DNA from: Lutraria lutraria
Taxonomy: Eukaryota > Mollusca > Bivalvia > Venerida > Mactridae
Length of the DNA stretch: 64,000 bases
Reading direction: 5' to 3'
Assembly (NCBI GenBank): GCA_964023205.1
Contig: OZ026833.1
Span: 6,474,138 to 6,538,137 of the forward strand
Shown: positions 9,686 through 20,700 of the stretch, in pieces
Layout of the letters: each line of letters begins with the position of its first letter
Numbering within the stretch: the first letter of the stretch is position 1
Program-made: the position numbers and the translations under genes
Notes under the pieces: generated by a model
What the model saw: only the letters and a program-made list of their open reading frames with translations
What the model was told of the DNA's origin: nothing
Database searches by the model: none

Positions 9686-10292
9686 TGTTGCCGGATGTGT
9701 ATTTGGATATTGTGGTTTTCCTGTGTTCCGGTAAGGGGTGGGTTAAAGATGATAAAGTTCTGTAAAATATATTTAAAATATATTTTAATGCCAATACAAA
9801 ACCAGCCTTCAGATGGGAAAATAACCATCTGACTGTACAGTACATATAATAATAAAATACATATTAATAACAATGCTGTTGATATCATTAAGAAAATGGA
9901 TTCCAATTTAGTATTTAGTATTAAGTATAATTATTTCAAAGTACAGGTATTACAAGTAAAAGTTTTTAAATTAACTTTCAGTATCTATTTAATTAATGTC
10001 ATAAAATAATATAATAAATAATTTGCCTGTAAAATATATTTAAAATATATTTTAATGCCAATACAAAACCAGCCTTCAGATGGGAAAATAACCATCTGAC
10101 TGGTAAATCATGGACAAAATCTTATAGATAAAATGTTGATTAGTAGAAAAGTGAATTTCGCTCACTGAAAACATGAAAGTTTGATGAATAGGTCTTATAT
10201 CGGATTATCTTGATTGCTGTATGTTGTTATTTTAAGGTCTTGAGCGAATAAAGTACTGAATGAATAAATGTATAAAATATCACACTGTCACA
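9686..10292 (-). repeat. 5' LTR of the gypsy element
   Basis: 607-bp direct partner of 411-1017. It should hold the promoter and the start of the genomic RNA. It includes the same internal 76-bp duplication as the other LTR. It is followed on its outer side by the CATA target duplication. Confidence 0.95.
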
Positions 10293-10496
10293 CATATTAC
10301 CGGGACCAAAATACGTAGAAATACCGATATTGGGACCGAACAAAGTGGTCGTAATACGTAATAGCGGGGCGGTCTCATTATCGGAACCGGCGACCATTGA
10401 AATAAAGAAGGAAAATATCGGGACCAAGAAAAAGTGGTCTTATTATGCGGACGGTCGTATTATCGGGACGGTCGCATTATGGAACTTTACTGTATA
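10293..10496. repeat. remnant of an older repeat interrupted by the gypsy element
   Basis: Repeated short motifs (ATTATCGGGAC, GGTCGTATTAT, GGTCGCATTATGG) end with TTTACTG followed by TA, like the TIR ends of the small DNA elements elsewhere in the window. Related ACCGGTCATA sequence sits left of 411. The left terminus was not found. Confidence 0.45.
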
Positions 10497-10559
10497 ACGA
10501 AAATGCGAAAATGAAATGTATTTTATTCTCAACTTGAGTATGATTAGTTAGCACATATT

Positions 10560-11790
10560 GACAGTGCCCGATGTAGCCATCAAATCATAAGCCTCGGGGA
10601 TATTAGAATTTGTGATTGGGGGTAAACTGTAGATATTTTGTCTTAATTGTCCTGAGGGCTAACTCCATATACTTTGCAACATCACATGAAACATGGAATA
10701 TCGATCAATTTATGAATATAAACAGTTCGATTGATCTAAGCCATATGGAACCTTATTAGATATCTTCAAACGTGAGTAAACCAACTTAGTGTACCTAAGT
10801 TATTTCTTTCTTTTAGGCTTTAGACAAAGTAAAGGATGAATATGAAACCTCTAATTGTCGTCTGGCTGTAATTAAACCTGATCTGTATGAAGAGGCATAC
10901 AAACTTATTGCTGATCATTTTATCCCGAGCGAACCCTTGTCTAGGTCGTTCGAATTAACGTGGGATAAGGAATTTGAGGGCGTTGTTCAAGAATATCTGA
11001 TGCGCCACATTTCTGTCTGCATGATATCAAGAGACACCAATAAAGTTATGGGTATACAAGTAGTAGGAACTCTAAAATCGTCTGATCATCCAATCAACCT
11101 GGCATCTATCCGACAAGATTCACTCAGACACGTACTGACTTTCATTGCGCATAAAGACAAAGACGTCGATTTTCTGGAACGATACGGCACCAATGAAGCT
11201 GTATATGCCTTTATATTAGTAGTCAACAAAAAGTATCGCCAAATGGGTATTGCTGGAAGAATAGTAGCCGCCTCTGTGGCAATGTGTAAAGAGTTGGGGT
11301 TTGAGGCGATGCGTGTTGAAGGGACATCAATGTATTCCCAAAGAATCTTTGAGAAACAGGGTTTTGAGACAATAGTTACGATGCCGTATGAAAGTTACAT
11401 GCATCAAGGGCGTCCTCTAAAAGAAGGCACCGGTGAACATACTTCGACAAAGATTTATTGCCTGAAGTTATGAATAATGAAAATTAGACTAAGAAAAAAT
11501 CGCATCCCGTAATCTCGAAAAATAATGAAAAAGTATGCCCTCTTCGAATTTCACTGCAGGGTCTTTGGACAATGTACGGATGTAACAATGCTAATTTTGG
11601 TATTGATGGATTTGAAAAATTGTTGACTGGAACATTGGCTATATGAAAAACATTTAAACTTTTGACAAAAATTAGACATACCTTCCAACATGTGGGCACC
11701 ACCATCGTTTTCGACCCTGTGATAACAATCATTATCAAAACAATATACCACGTGTTTATAGGTCGTGATTTAAGGAAACTCCGTTTACAC
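10560..11790 (+). repeat. duplicated segment, copy A (contains the open GNAT exon)
   Basis: The exon and both flanks resemble 18890-20160. Upstream shared motifs include GATATTAGA and GGGGTAAACT or GGGATAAACT. Downstream shared motifs include GAAAAAGT, CTGGAACAT, CTACATGAAAAA or its variant, GTGGGC and CACGTG. The spacing between copies is about 8.4 kb in the same orientation, so this is a direct tandem duplication that has since diverged. Confidence 0.8.
10817..11473 (+). CDS. arylalkylamine-type GNAT N-acetyltransferase, last exon
   Basis: The exon follows a pyrimidine-rich acceptor (TTTCTTTTAG) and stays open for 218 codons (ALDKVKDEYETSNCRLAVIK at its start) to a TGA. There is no in-exon ATG near the start, so an upstream exon must supply it; I did not find one. 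The acetyl-CoA loop RQMGIAGRI (R-x-x-G-x-A) comes after the strand AVYAFILVVN, then AASVAMCKELGF and FEKQGFET, the usual GNAT motif A and B layout. The N-terminal ..DEPLxRSF-like region (EPLSRSFEL here) matches the insect and mollusc dopamine/arylalkylamine N-acetyltransferase style. The likely reaction is transfer of acetyl from acetyl-CoA to an amine in the cytosol. The substrate cannot be told. Confidence 0.75.
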   Translation, partial: ALDKVKDEYETSNCRLAVIKPDLYEEAYKLIADHFIPSEPLSRSFELTWDKEFEGVVQEYLMRHISVCMISRDTNKVMGIQVVGTLKSSDHPINLASIRQDSLRHVLTFIAHKDKDVDFLERYGTNEAVYAFILVVNKKYRQMGIAGRIVAASVAMCKELGFEAMRVEGTSMYSQRIFEKQGFETIVTMPYESYMHQGRPLKEGTGEHTSTKIYCLKL

Positions 11791-12436
11791 AATTACTTTA
11801 TTCCAGTACTTTTATGTTCAGATACATAAAAAATTGAAAGTCTGAAAAGCCACACACGAAACAACAATTAACCTTGAATGACAATGTACATGTAGTAGTT
11901 TATTCTTTTTATATAATTATGTATCTAAAATATATAGGTGAAATAAAAATCTCATACATATTCTTTGCTTAAACTATCAACAATACAAAACAACTAGATT
12001 GACGTATTGTGAATCACTCTAGAGTTTTGATTTATAACAGAACAGAACGGAACATTTATAACCATGTTGGTGGTTTGACGGTATGCTACACACTCGTACC
12101 CACGTATAAACACATTTATAATGTTACTTATTACTAAATTTACAGCAATTAAAGGTGAACTGGTGTTGCAACTCGTTTATTATTATATATAATATGGATA
12201 TTTTGTGCATCCCGGTTGGCCTTTTTGAATCATACAATGTCAAAGAGTTTTTTTGCTATGCACAGTTTTAAGGTGGATCATCGGAGGCATTCTTTATTTT
12301 CTTAATAGTTTTATGTCGTCTTGTTTTATGTGTGTGTTGCCACCATGAGCCGAAACAATTCATTGTTGTAAGGATTACATTATTTACTGTTATTGGGGGC
12401 TGGTGAGGTTTATTCACGCTCTCTAATTGTGTTCTC
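11480..12436. other. intergenic, no gene seen
   Basis: The first 300 bp belong to the duplicated GNAT segment. The rest is AT-rich with scattered short minus-strand frames that show no recognisable motif. Confidence 0.4.
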
Positions 12437-12574
12437 AGATGGACACCAAAGGGAAAAAGAAACAGAGGCCGACCAAAAGAGATCAGGAGGCACATCGTTC
12501 CAAAAGATCTGAAGACCCGGCGCGAAGAGGACTGAGTGAGTGAGTTAGAAAAGGACTGTCGTGATATCGGCGCA
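12437..12574 (+). pseudogene. LINE reverse-transcriptase C-terminus, relic
   Basis: Plus-strand translation gives RWTPKGKRNRGRPKEIRRHI and then VPKDLKTRREED, a stop, and VSELEKDCRD. The GKRxRGRPKxxWRR...LExxxxD pattern is the conserved tail found after the RT domain of many animal non-LTR retrotransposons. A stop interrupts it and no RT core is present upstream, so it is a 5'-truncated dead copy. Confidence 0.7.
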
Positions 12575-12796
12575 TATTTGCGCACAATGTCTTCCTATTA
12601 TCTATTTTCTAAACCTTTCATGGCTAATAAATGCAACAGCAAAGGGAAATAAGTTCAAAGACAATGCTTTAGTTTACAACAAAATCCTCTATATTCAGAG
12701 TATACAGAATATACTTAACCTTCTAGCATTCGCCATGCAGTTAACAATGTTATACTGGTAACCAAGTTAAATTTGACTGCAATAAATTATCTTTGG

Positions 12797-12818
12797 AGGG
12801 GGGGGGGGGGGGGGGGTA
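12797..12818. repeat. poly-G run
   Basis: About 20 consecutive G bases after TTTGGA. Likely length-variable and a weak point for the assembly. Confidence 0.85.
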
Positions 12819-13284
12819 CGACGCACCAGCAACCAGCGTCATGGCGTCTGTCAACTGTATGATTGAAAATCATTATTCTTCAGATGAACGCCGATAAACT
12901 CTCATTCCATACGATCTCTTAAAGCATTGAACGGAAATACAACTTGTAGCATATATTATGTAGAACTAGAACAAAAACGCTAGTTAAAGAAAATGAAAAT
13001 ATCAACATGGATTTTTTAAAGCTACAAAACACATTGTTTCTACGTCATAATCTCGACACACCCCTTCTTTATTTTATATCCTTCTACATAGATATCATTT
13101 CTGCAGGCGATACTGATTTCTTACTCTGCATTATTCAACCCCTAAAAAGTCTTTGAAACATTTTGACATGAGTTAAAATATATAAATGATACCACACTTG
13201 CTGGAAGTTACCACCAGATATGATGTTTACAACCTGATCTTTAAATCATAATTTAATTTTTACCTTAACATATTTCCATACTAT

Positions 13285-13462
13285 TTCACGACTGATAAAG
13301 CCATCTGTAAAGGGGACACACTGTTCAGAAGATTTAATGATTCAAAAGGTTAGTCAGAAGAAAAAAAGAGTTCGTCGGGTGAGAAGTAGCTAGGGATTCT
13401 CTCACGACTGATAAAGCCATTTGCAAAGGAGACACATTATTCAGCAGAATCAATCATTGTAT
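13285..13462. repeat. direct repeat pair around CACGACTGATAAAGCCAT
   Basis: Two roughly 65-bp copies (about 13285-13350 and 13400-13462) share CACGACTGATAAAGCCAT, then GCAAAGG or GTAAAGG, GACACA and TTCAG. The second copy is followed by GAATCAATCATT. The origin is unknown. Confidence 0.65.
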
Positions 13463-13734
13463 GCAATCAATTACGTCAGACAAACTAAATAAACGTCAAT
13501 GTATTAGTACCCATTAACTGTATAATGGAATTTAAAAAAATGTTACATAATTTCATATAAATAAGTGATGGTCTCGTTACAATGCTTGTTTCGACATTTA
13601 TTAATTAAATGTTTAGATGGGAAGCAACCATTTCTAGCATTTTCGTGTGGGTTTACAGAAATAAATATGTTCAAGTGGGTGAAGGTTGAGCAGACAAGCT
13701 ATAAACAAACGAACCTTTTGCACGTTTGATTTTA

Positions 13735-13754
13735 GGAGAGAGAGAGAGAGAGAT

Positions 13755-13794
<40 letters not shown>
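13735..13794. repeat. GA microsatellite
   Basis: (GA)n run with a few ATA and AAA interruptions. Overlapping short frames on both strands are artefacts of the repeat. Confidence 0.9.
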
Positions 13795-13796
<2 letters not shown>

Positions 13797-15294
13797 TCGA
13801 TGATGAATAATAATGTATTGACATTGACCTATGCTTATAAAGTTTACGCACGAGAAAGACACGTGAATTTTTTCAGGTAATATGATATTAATTTTATTTA
13901 TGTCTGCAAGGTGTTTTTGAAAACATCTACTTATCTGACACAGGCCAATGAGAATACGGTTTCAGTTTTTGATGATTTTAGCAAATTTGTATTTTTGTTC
14001 GTCGGGTGTTATGTTTTTTCCAGTAAAGGTGCTTCAGTTATATACACAATCTGCTAGAGTTTTTTGCTTCGAGCCAAAACTGTAACTTCAGAAGGAACAA
14101 CCAAATTACGGAGAACAAGGACCTTCAAGTACGTGTAAGTGAATTCATCACAGAAAATAACTTTCTTTTTTCGATCTTGGAAATCAAAAATACATTCGAA
14201 TATTTCCCAAATATAGTGGATAGGGGTACTCATGGTCATAAGTCGTATTTAGTCGGACAGAAGATATTGACAGACGTATTTTCTCAGATATCAAACATAG
14301 GGCATAACTTACAAATCGGACGTACGAGCATACAATCACGTTTTGTGTTGACCTTAATCATCTGACGGAAGATAATCATCAGAAATCAGAAGTGACTGAT
14401 ATGTTATATGTTTCAAAAAAGAGAAAAAAAGATTAATTTCATTTCACGACCATCGCAATAATAACAAATAATTAAGATAAACCTAAAAGTGTCTAGCATT
14501 CAGCGTACGGTAGACGTAATACTTTAGTATAACGATCGCACGACGATCTTTAACGTCGCCCTACGATAAACATTTCTTGCGATAATCATACGACGTTCTT
14601 GCGACTATCTGACGATTTGGCTTTGGAAATCCCTTCCGGGTTTCCTGTGACAATCGGGCAGCAGTTATTTTTATGTGATCGCTACTAAGATGCTAAAATA
14701 TCCTCAGCTTTCCACTTTCAGCTTTCTAAAATCGTATGAAAGAACAAAACGCTCAATATATATGTATACAGCTTTTAACGATTTAATAACTAATCCATCT
14801 ATAACATTATGATTGTCAACAATATATTTGTTAGATTCCAATGAGATATTAAACCACAGACAACTGTCACGTGTACTTCAGGTAAGTTTCTATTAAAGGC
14901 TTCAAAAATGTCGACGTTTACATATACATGTATCAGACAATATCGGTTTTATTATTTTTTTAGTTATGTTTCTTATTTTCGTATGTAGACATAATATAAA
15001 AAAATACGGACACATTTATCTATTTCTTATATGGCTTTCTATATATTGCTTTCTATCAGTTTACAGAAGATAAATTATTTTCATGGATTGAATGTCATGT
15101 GCTTAAAGTCAGTTTACCACACCACATAGGAAATTGTTTAGTATTGTATCGAGAATGTCCACAGTGTACACATAAACTTGAACGATGGGCAATTTCCGCA
15201 AAAGTGGTCACCCTGTATTTTCGTAGTGTTTATTTTACGCTGTATATTATAGTCTTTACTTTCACTTGAACGTTTTTGACCGAATTATAGCAGG

Positions 15295-15955
15295 CGGGCG
15301 GTTGGGATGGTGGAACAAGCGGCTATCCATCGTGAGGTTGACGAGGCACTTGGTGTGACCCAAACAAAGTTATAACTAGAGTCTAGACTATGGTACACAT
15401 GTTAAGCGACATGGTTTGGACAGAAAAGGGCTACTCTGTGGCTGTTCATTTTCTGGTTAAATAGAAACGGGTTTGCAACTGCAACCCATCTTCATTCTGA
15501 CCATTAAAATGCTTCCGTTCTTTTTTTTACACACATTTGTACGGAAGTGATCTGCAGTCTAGGAGGCAATGCATACGGATCCGAATGTCTCTAAACCACC
15601 GCCTGCTACAATATGCTTGGGTCATGGACCGTGTTGGCTGGAGCAAGACCTGTATTCTTCTTTACCGATGAGGCTCGGTATTGCCTAGATTACACATATC
15701 GAGGGCTCAGCGCAACACTGTCGTAACTTGTTCTTATTTCCATATGAGTTACGACACTGTTGCGTTGAACCCTCGATATATGCTTGCTAGAGTTTGTTGA
15801 AGGTCAGGGGAATGGTTTCATGCTGCAAACATGGCTGAACATGACTGATATTGCGGAGGTTCAATAACGGTCTGGAGTGGAAACAGTTTTGATGGACGCA
15901 CCGACCTTATCGGAGGCACACTGACTGCTTAGCGGTATCTATGGAATTCAAGTAA
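15295..15955 (+). pseudogene. Tc1-like transposase relic
   Basis: Fragments in order match a Tc1/mariner DDE transposase: EQAAIHREVDEALGVTQTK (helix-turn-helix region), NRNGFATATHLH, MSLNHRLLQYAW, then FFTDEARYCLDYT (the second catalytic Asp region, usual FTDESRFCLD), and after an insertion GEWFHAANMAEHD, YCGGSITVWSG and GRTDLIGGTLTA (usual GGGSVMVWAGI). Several stops and frame changes kill it. The relic is split by the foldback element at 15696-15779. No terminal inverted repeats were found for it. Confidence 0.8.
15696..15779. mobile_element. small foldback element inside the Tc1 relic
   Basis: Two 33-nt arms (15696-15728 and 15747-15779) are inverted copies with three mismatches and an 18-nt loop. 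The outer ends are ATATCGAGGG and CCCTCGATAT. They sit exactly between the LDYT motif and the next transposase motif, so this is a later insertion. Confidence 0.7.
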
Positions 15956-16085
15956 CCTTTATTGACAAGTGGCCTTTCTTCTGATGATATTTTGTTTCTT
16001 ATAATAAATGACGGTTGCTAAAAGAATAACATTCATTCACATGATAGCCTTTATTCGGAGGTGACCACTAACACAGATATGACTG
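15952..16085. mobile_element. partial MITE of the CAGTCAAACC family
   Basis: ACCTTTATTGACA, GTGGCCTTT, then CCTTTATTCGGAGGTGACC, CACTAACACAGATATGACTG and TA match the right part of the element at 39871-40029. The left terminus is missing. Confidence 0.6.
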
Positions 16086-16796
16086 TACATGCTTGCACTT
16101 TTCCACTAATAAACTTATTTTTTTTATTTCTATTTAAAATGTGAATTGGATTAACTAATAATAACAACTAATTCCGAGATTTCCAGTGCATTATCATTAT
16201 AATTTTATTCAACTTCAGATTTAACAAACAAATAAATAAGACACCGCTTAGAAAATTGACACTTCTACGTACAATAATTATCTACACATTCAATTTCTAG
16301 GCACATAATCTATTTGTGCAGTACGGAAGCCTACTTGCGTCATCTAAAAATGCCGAAGTTCTAACTTCTAAGATTTAACATCTATATTCTAATTCCTAAA
16401 TCTTAAGCATCATGTTCTATTTTAAATGGCCCCAGTAGGCTGCCGTGGAACAGAGGCTTTTAATAACAACAGTGAAGTATATTAGTCTTTGAGTTGCGTT
16501 ACTTTTTTGGCTAAGACATTTTATTGTGCGCCTATTTAAACGAAAAGTGCAACTGGTTTTTGTTTAAACATGTTATATGATTTGTTTCAATATTCGTGCT
16601 ACAGAGCTGCAAAGAATATTTGGATCTGCAACATTTTCGTCTTGTAGTATTACGGTGATAGCACAATGAGTGTGGGAGATAACCTTACATTAGAAAAAAC
16701 AACAAAGGTAACATATTACAATACTTTTTTATAGTAAAAGAAATTCTAATTTTCCGCTAACTAGCATAACAGTCATTGATTTTTTTGCATTTCTGT

Positions 16797-16895
16797 ATTC
16801 ACTGGGGGCCAACGACCTATCACGAGAGGCGTTTCGCATCGAAAACATGTGTATGTTATGCAACGACAAATGACACATGTTATGTACACATAACG
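16797..16895 (-). repeat. dispersed repeat, inverted partner of 18362-18445
   Basis: Read on the minus strand it gives GTTGCATAACATACACATGT, TTTCGATGCGAA, GCCTCTCGTG and GTCGTTGGCCCCCAGTG, matching the plus strand near 18368-18440. The two copies face each other 1.5 kb apart. The family is unknown. Confidence 0.65.
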
Positions 16896-16999
16896 TGGTT
16901 GAAAAGCTAAGGACGACATCTTTCGTTCGTAGTAGTGACATTGTATTTTGCTGGAATATCATATTTCAAGCACGAAACATGGTGAGTAGAAACATTTAA

Positions 17000-18360
17000 T
17001 ACTATGAAACAGTTGTATGTAGTTAACTTAGTACCAATTACGTATGAGTTAGGGATGTACGTAGACAGTCTTGTTTCGGTAGATTTTTCATTAAAATATT
17101 TTTCGTGAGTTTCATTTCTTATACTTATTGGGTATGGTATACTTATTCAATAATTTTGTCTTCATTAGAAATGTTCTGTAGATGAAATAAACACATATGA
17201 ACAGGTTTTTTTGCATACTAAGACTGTGTTAGTTTCTCATAGGGTGTGTGTACGGTGCTAAACGAAGGTCACTCTTCATGTGTACGTTGCTCATTGAAGT
17301 CAAAATCAATTTCATGATACAGACCATCCGGTGTGTATGTACTGCCGGTCACCATTTGCCAGCATTTTAGAAGCGCAATGGCACCGTGCAAACTCGCAAA
17401 CTCCAGCATATAGAGCGTTACGTTCATGAGGGAAGCAGATGATAGAGGTACAACTAAATATCACCATACAACTTAAAATGAAGGGCCATTACATTATCTG
17501 CAACATCGACGACATGACAACGATCACGGAAACTGGAAAAATCAATCCCTACAAATAATGTAACAAGTGACAGACCAATAAGGAAATTTCTAAAAGTGAA
17601 CACATCAACTAAGTCTGTCCATTGCCAATTGTTCCTTAAACAAGCGGAATCCGGGAAGTACAGAAGTTTCTCAACCAGATGGTTCTGAACTGACGGAACA
17701 ATTGGACACAACTATATTGTGCTCAGATGCACAGGACTTTGAAAAAGTAGATGACGTTAACGATGAAACAATAAGAGACTAGTACAATTACAAAAGCTTC
17801 TTCCATCAATTTCATCTACTCTAACTGACAGTACACGTCTTTAAGATTGGTCACCTCTTTTCAAATGGTGGATATTGGCCAATTCGGTGCAAATCACGCT
17901 TGGATTGACGAGCACAGTACAACATTTCTATAGAGACTAGTTTGAATACTAACGAATGGGGCAATGGTGTTAACGAATCGGAGAAATGCAATCAAACATT
18001 TTAGATAACAGCAGATTTCAAAATTGTTCAAACTGTTCGTAAATTATATAAGTATGTGCCTAAATCATAGCATAATGCAGTTATTAAATGATAAGACCAT
18101 CTAACAATCTTAACTGTTCTCTTCAGACCATACATAATCAAATAGATAACTGTCATCTGCAAAATATTAAGTGATATACACAATTGACTTCAGAGTGAAA
18201 CATCTACACATTCTGTTAGTAACATATACATCAAAAAGAGACTTCAGTTGACACCATACACACTTGTCTAACAAAGCAGTCCAAAAAACTAACATTTCGC
18301 CCTCCTGCAGGTCAAACATTTCAAAATGGCATGTGGAGGTCAGAAAACCAGAGACTGTTT
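17000..18360. other. intergenic, no gene seen
   Basis: AT-rich sequence. A minus-strand frame of 85 codons at 17454-17711 has no recognisable domain and no splice or codon support. Nothing else was identified. Confidence 0.4.
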
Positions 18361-18361
18361 A

Positions 18362-18445
18362 CATAAACTTTCGTTGCATACCATACCCATGTTTTCGATG
18401 CGAACCGCCTCTCGTGTTACGCCGTTGGTCCCCAGTGGTATTTTT
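18362..18445 (+). repeat. dispersed repeat, partner of 16797-16895
   Basis: Shares GTTGCATACCATACCCATGT, TTTCGATGCGAA, GCCTCTCGTG and GTTGGTCCCCAGTG with the inverted copy upstream. It abuts the SINE head that follows. Confidence 0.65.
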
Positions 18446-18735
18446 ACTAATTATGGTCTACTGGTAAAGTGCTGGACATTTAATCAAAAGATCGAGATTC
18501 GAATCTCGGCACCGCTTTCAAATATTTCAGGACGCTTTTACAGAGTCCCCATGCAAACCAACGAGTCTAGTACATTTATTGTGTTTTTTTAAATCACAGG
18601 AAAGGGTTAATGCATGTATAGTGCTTTACATCGGGCACGATCAAGAATCATCAAAAGCTATTCGAAATAAAAGTAGGGATATATATTCCGGTTCTCCTTT
18701 ATTTTCTCCCCCCCCCCTCCCCTCCCCTCTTACTG
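18446..18735 (+). mobile_element. tRNA-derived SINE with C-rich tail region
   Basis: The head has an A-box-like TGGTCTACTGGTAAAGTGCT and a B-box-like AGATTCGAATCTCGG spaced as in a tRNA. It continues with the body also seen at 62512-62830 (AGAATCATCAAAAGCTATTC or its variant, then AAAGTAGGGATATA, CCGGTTCTCC) and enters a C/T run. It is a pol III-type retroposon copy, not a functional tRNA. Confidence 0.65.
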
Positions 18736-19198
18736 TAGTTCTGTTAATGTTGTCATAAAGACTATGGCTGCATATACCCGAGTTTCCCATTAAATGGGGT
18801 TTGAAAAAAGGGGCAGTTTGATATTCTCCTCTGCACCTTTGCAAATGGTTCAAATTTATTTCCTTTTGTTAGTCTTTCATTTACAGAAAATCGGAAATGA
18901 ATTACTTGTAACTTTCACCACTTGAAAATACATACTGACGTTGCCACCACCTACGGATATTAGATTTGTACTTGGGGATAAACTATAGATGTGCTGCTTT
19001 GATCGCAATTCCAGTCGGTCTGAGGACGAGGCCCAGATGCGCAGGGAGATATATAGCTCGCAATAAATGATTTGCACATTGAAATATAGTTTTTTATGAA
19101 TGTAAGTGCGTCGATTAATTGGAACCTTATTAAAACCGACCCAAACTAGCGTGTCTTGACCCGTAATCATCCTTATTTACGTTATTTCTTTATTTCAG

Positions 19199-19855
19199 GC
19201 TTTAGACAAAGTAAAGGAAGAATATGAAACCTCTAATTGGCGTCTAGCTATAATTAAACCTGATCTTTATGAAGAGGCATACAAACTTATTGCCAATCAT
19301 TATGATCCGGATGAACCCTTGTGTAGATCGTTCGGGGTCGCATGGGACAAATAATTTGAAGGGATAGTTCAAGAATTTCTGAAGCGCAACATTTCTATCT
19401 GCATGATATCAAGGGACACCAATGAAGTTATTGGTATACAAGTAGTTGGAACTTTAAAAGCGTCTGATCCTCCAATCGACATGGCTTCTTTCCAACAACA
19501 ATCATTTAGAGATGTGCTGACTTTCCTTACCTATAAAGAAAAAGAACTCGATTTTCAGGAACGATATGGCGCAATTGAAGCTGTTTACGCCTTTATGTTA
19601 GGAGTCCACCAGAAGTACCGCCGCATGGGTAATACTGGAAGGATAGTAGCTGCCTCTGTGGCTATGTGTAAAGAGTTAGGGTTTGAGGCGATGCGCGTAG
19701 AAGGGTCATCGATGTATTCCCAAAGAATCTTTGAGAAACAGGGATTTGAGACAAAAATTACAATGCCGTTTGACAGTTACATATACCAAGGGCGTCCTCT
19801 AAAAGAAACAACGGGTGAACATACTTCGACAAAGATTTACGGCCTAAAGTTATAA
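19199..19855 (+). pseudogene. GNAT N-acetyltransferase exon with a nonsense codon
   Basis: Same exon structure as copy A: acceptor TTATTTCAG, start ALDKVKEEYETSNWRLAIIK, end GEHTSTKIYGLKL and TAA. Codon 52 is TAA (19352-19354) where copy A has GAA (DKEFEG). Everything else is in frame, and the last 150 residues are about 76% identical to copy A by my count, with the block GRIVAASVAMCKELGFEAMR unchanged. The acetyl-CoA loop is RRMGNTGRI, with Thr in place of the small Ala. It is probably a recent pseudogene. A sequencing error or stop read-through cannot be excluded. Confidence 0.8.
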
Positions 19856-19877
19856 ACTGTCCATCGGTTCTAAATTT

Positions 19878-20006
19878 AACATTGTTACTGTCGTAGTTTG
19901 TCCTTAGACCCTGCAGAGGAATATTTGAAAAAAAAAATATGAAAAAGTCTGTCCACTTCAAATTTCTCTGCATGAATTATGCACAAACTACGACAGTTAC
20001 AATGTT
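19878..20006. repeat. inverted repeat downstream of GNAT copy B
   Basis: Arms 19878-19901 and 19983-20006 are 24 nt with one mismatch (left arm starts AACATTGTTACTGTCG). Inside, CTGCAGAGGAATATTTGAA pairs roughly with TTCAAATTTCTCTGCAT, so the whole 129 bp can fold as a long hairpin. Copy A has only half of it. Confidence 0.75.
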
Positions 20007-20444
20007 GATTTTTTTACTGATGTATTCGAAACAGTGTTGGCTGGAACATGGGCTACATGAAAAAATCGAATCACTTAAACTTGTGGGCGCCGCCATTTTC
20101 AAGACTCTGTGGTATCAAAGCAATATATCACGTGATTATAGACCTTGATTAATAGTTGTAGTATGCATAGAAACATGAAAACGTTCTGAAAACAAATTGT
20201 CGAAACTATTAAATTTAAATAGCAATGAAGTGAGTTAAGTCTGTTTTTATAAACATGTTTATAGAGAGAAAAAGATAAAATTCAAATCATAAATATATAT
20301 TTGTTGCTTTAATCATGATTTATGTGATGTTAGTAGTGTATAGCGATCAGGTGATTCAATCCATGTTCCGTGGTTATCAAAAAATATGAAATCATATCCA
20401 TTGTGATAAAACGTTATAATAATTATAAAGTGATAAAGAGGACG

Positions 20445-20700
20445 CAGCTGTGGTCCTGTTGGTAGCCCGCTGGACTTGCAACCAGGGTTCTAACCCTAAT
20501 CGTGACAGGTTTTACCTTTCTATGAATTTTTCTTCCATGGGTGGAGCAGTTGTCGGCTCCTTTTGGAACGGTGTGTTAATACTAATTAGTAATAATACAG
20601 TCAGGGAATACTTGTTAGGTGAACCGACCGCCAGTATAATAATGAGTATCGTTGAAAAGGCCATTAAATTCCTGGAAAGGAAAGTACATTTGTAGAAATA
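20445..20700 (+). mobile_element. tRNA-derived SINE
   Basis: Head GTGGTCCTGTTGGTAGCCCG, then GCTGGACTTGCAACC and B-box-like GGGTTCTAACCC, then CGTGACAGGTTTTACC. The body TCTATGAATTTTT and GTGGAGCAGTTGTCGGCTCC also occurs in the copy at 29840. The 81-codon frame over it is not a gene. Confidence 0.65.

Larger units (their letters stand above)
411..10292 (-). mobile_element. Ty3/gypsy LTR retrotransposon, nearly intact
   Basis: This 9.9-kb element has two direct LTRs (411-1017 and 9686-10292) that start TG and end CA and are flanked by CATA on both sides (407-410 and 10293-10296), a 4-bp target duplication. In minus-strand order it carries a 5' LTR, a primer binding site, a long leader with tandem repeats, a coiled-coil ORF, gag, pol (protease, reverse transcriptase, RNase H, integrase), a 3' noncoding part, a polypurine tract and a 3' LTR. 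The protease-RT-RNaseH-integrase order is that of Ty3/gypsy (Metaviridae), not Ty1/copia. I saw only two differences between the LTRs, so the insertion is young. Possible defects are a frame break upstream of gag and a changed RNase H residue. No env-like ORF follows pol. Confidence 0.95.
18890..20160 (+). repeat. duplicated segment, copy B (contains the broken GNAT exon)
   Basis: Homologous to 10560-11790 across the intron end, exon and 3' flank. The 3' flank differs by containing an inverted repeat (19878-19901 and 19983-20006). Confidence 0.8.

Noticed and set aside
17454..17711. 85-codon minus-strand ORF
   Set aside because: No domain, no splice signals and no similarity to its neighbours that I could see.
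20445..20520. tRNA gene
   Set aside because: A- and B-box-like motifs are present but the stems do not close properly, and the sequence continues into a body shared with another copy, so it is a SINE head. The same holds at 18446, 29840, 35515, 40735 and 62512.
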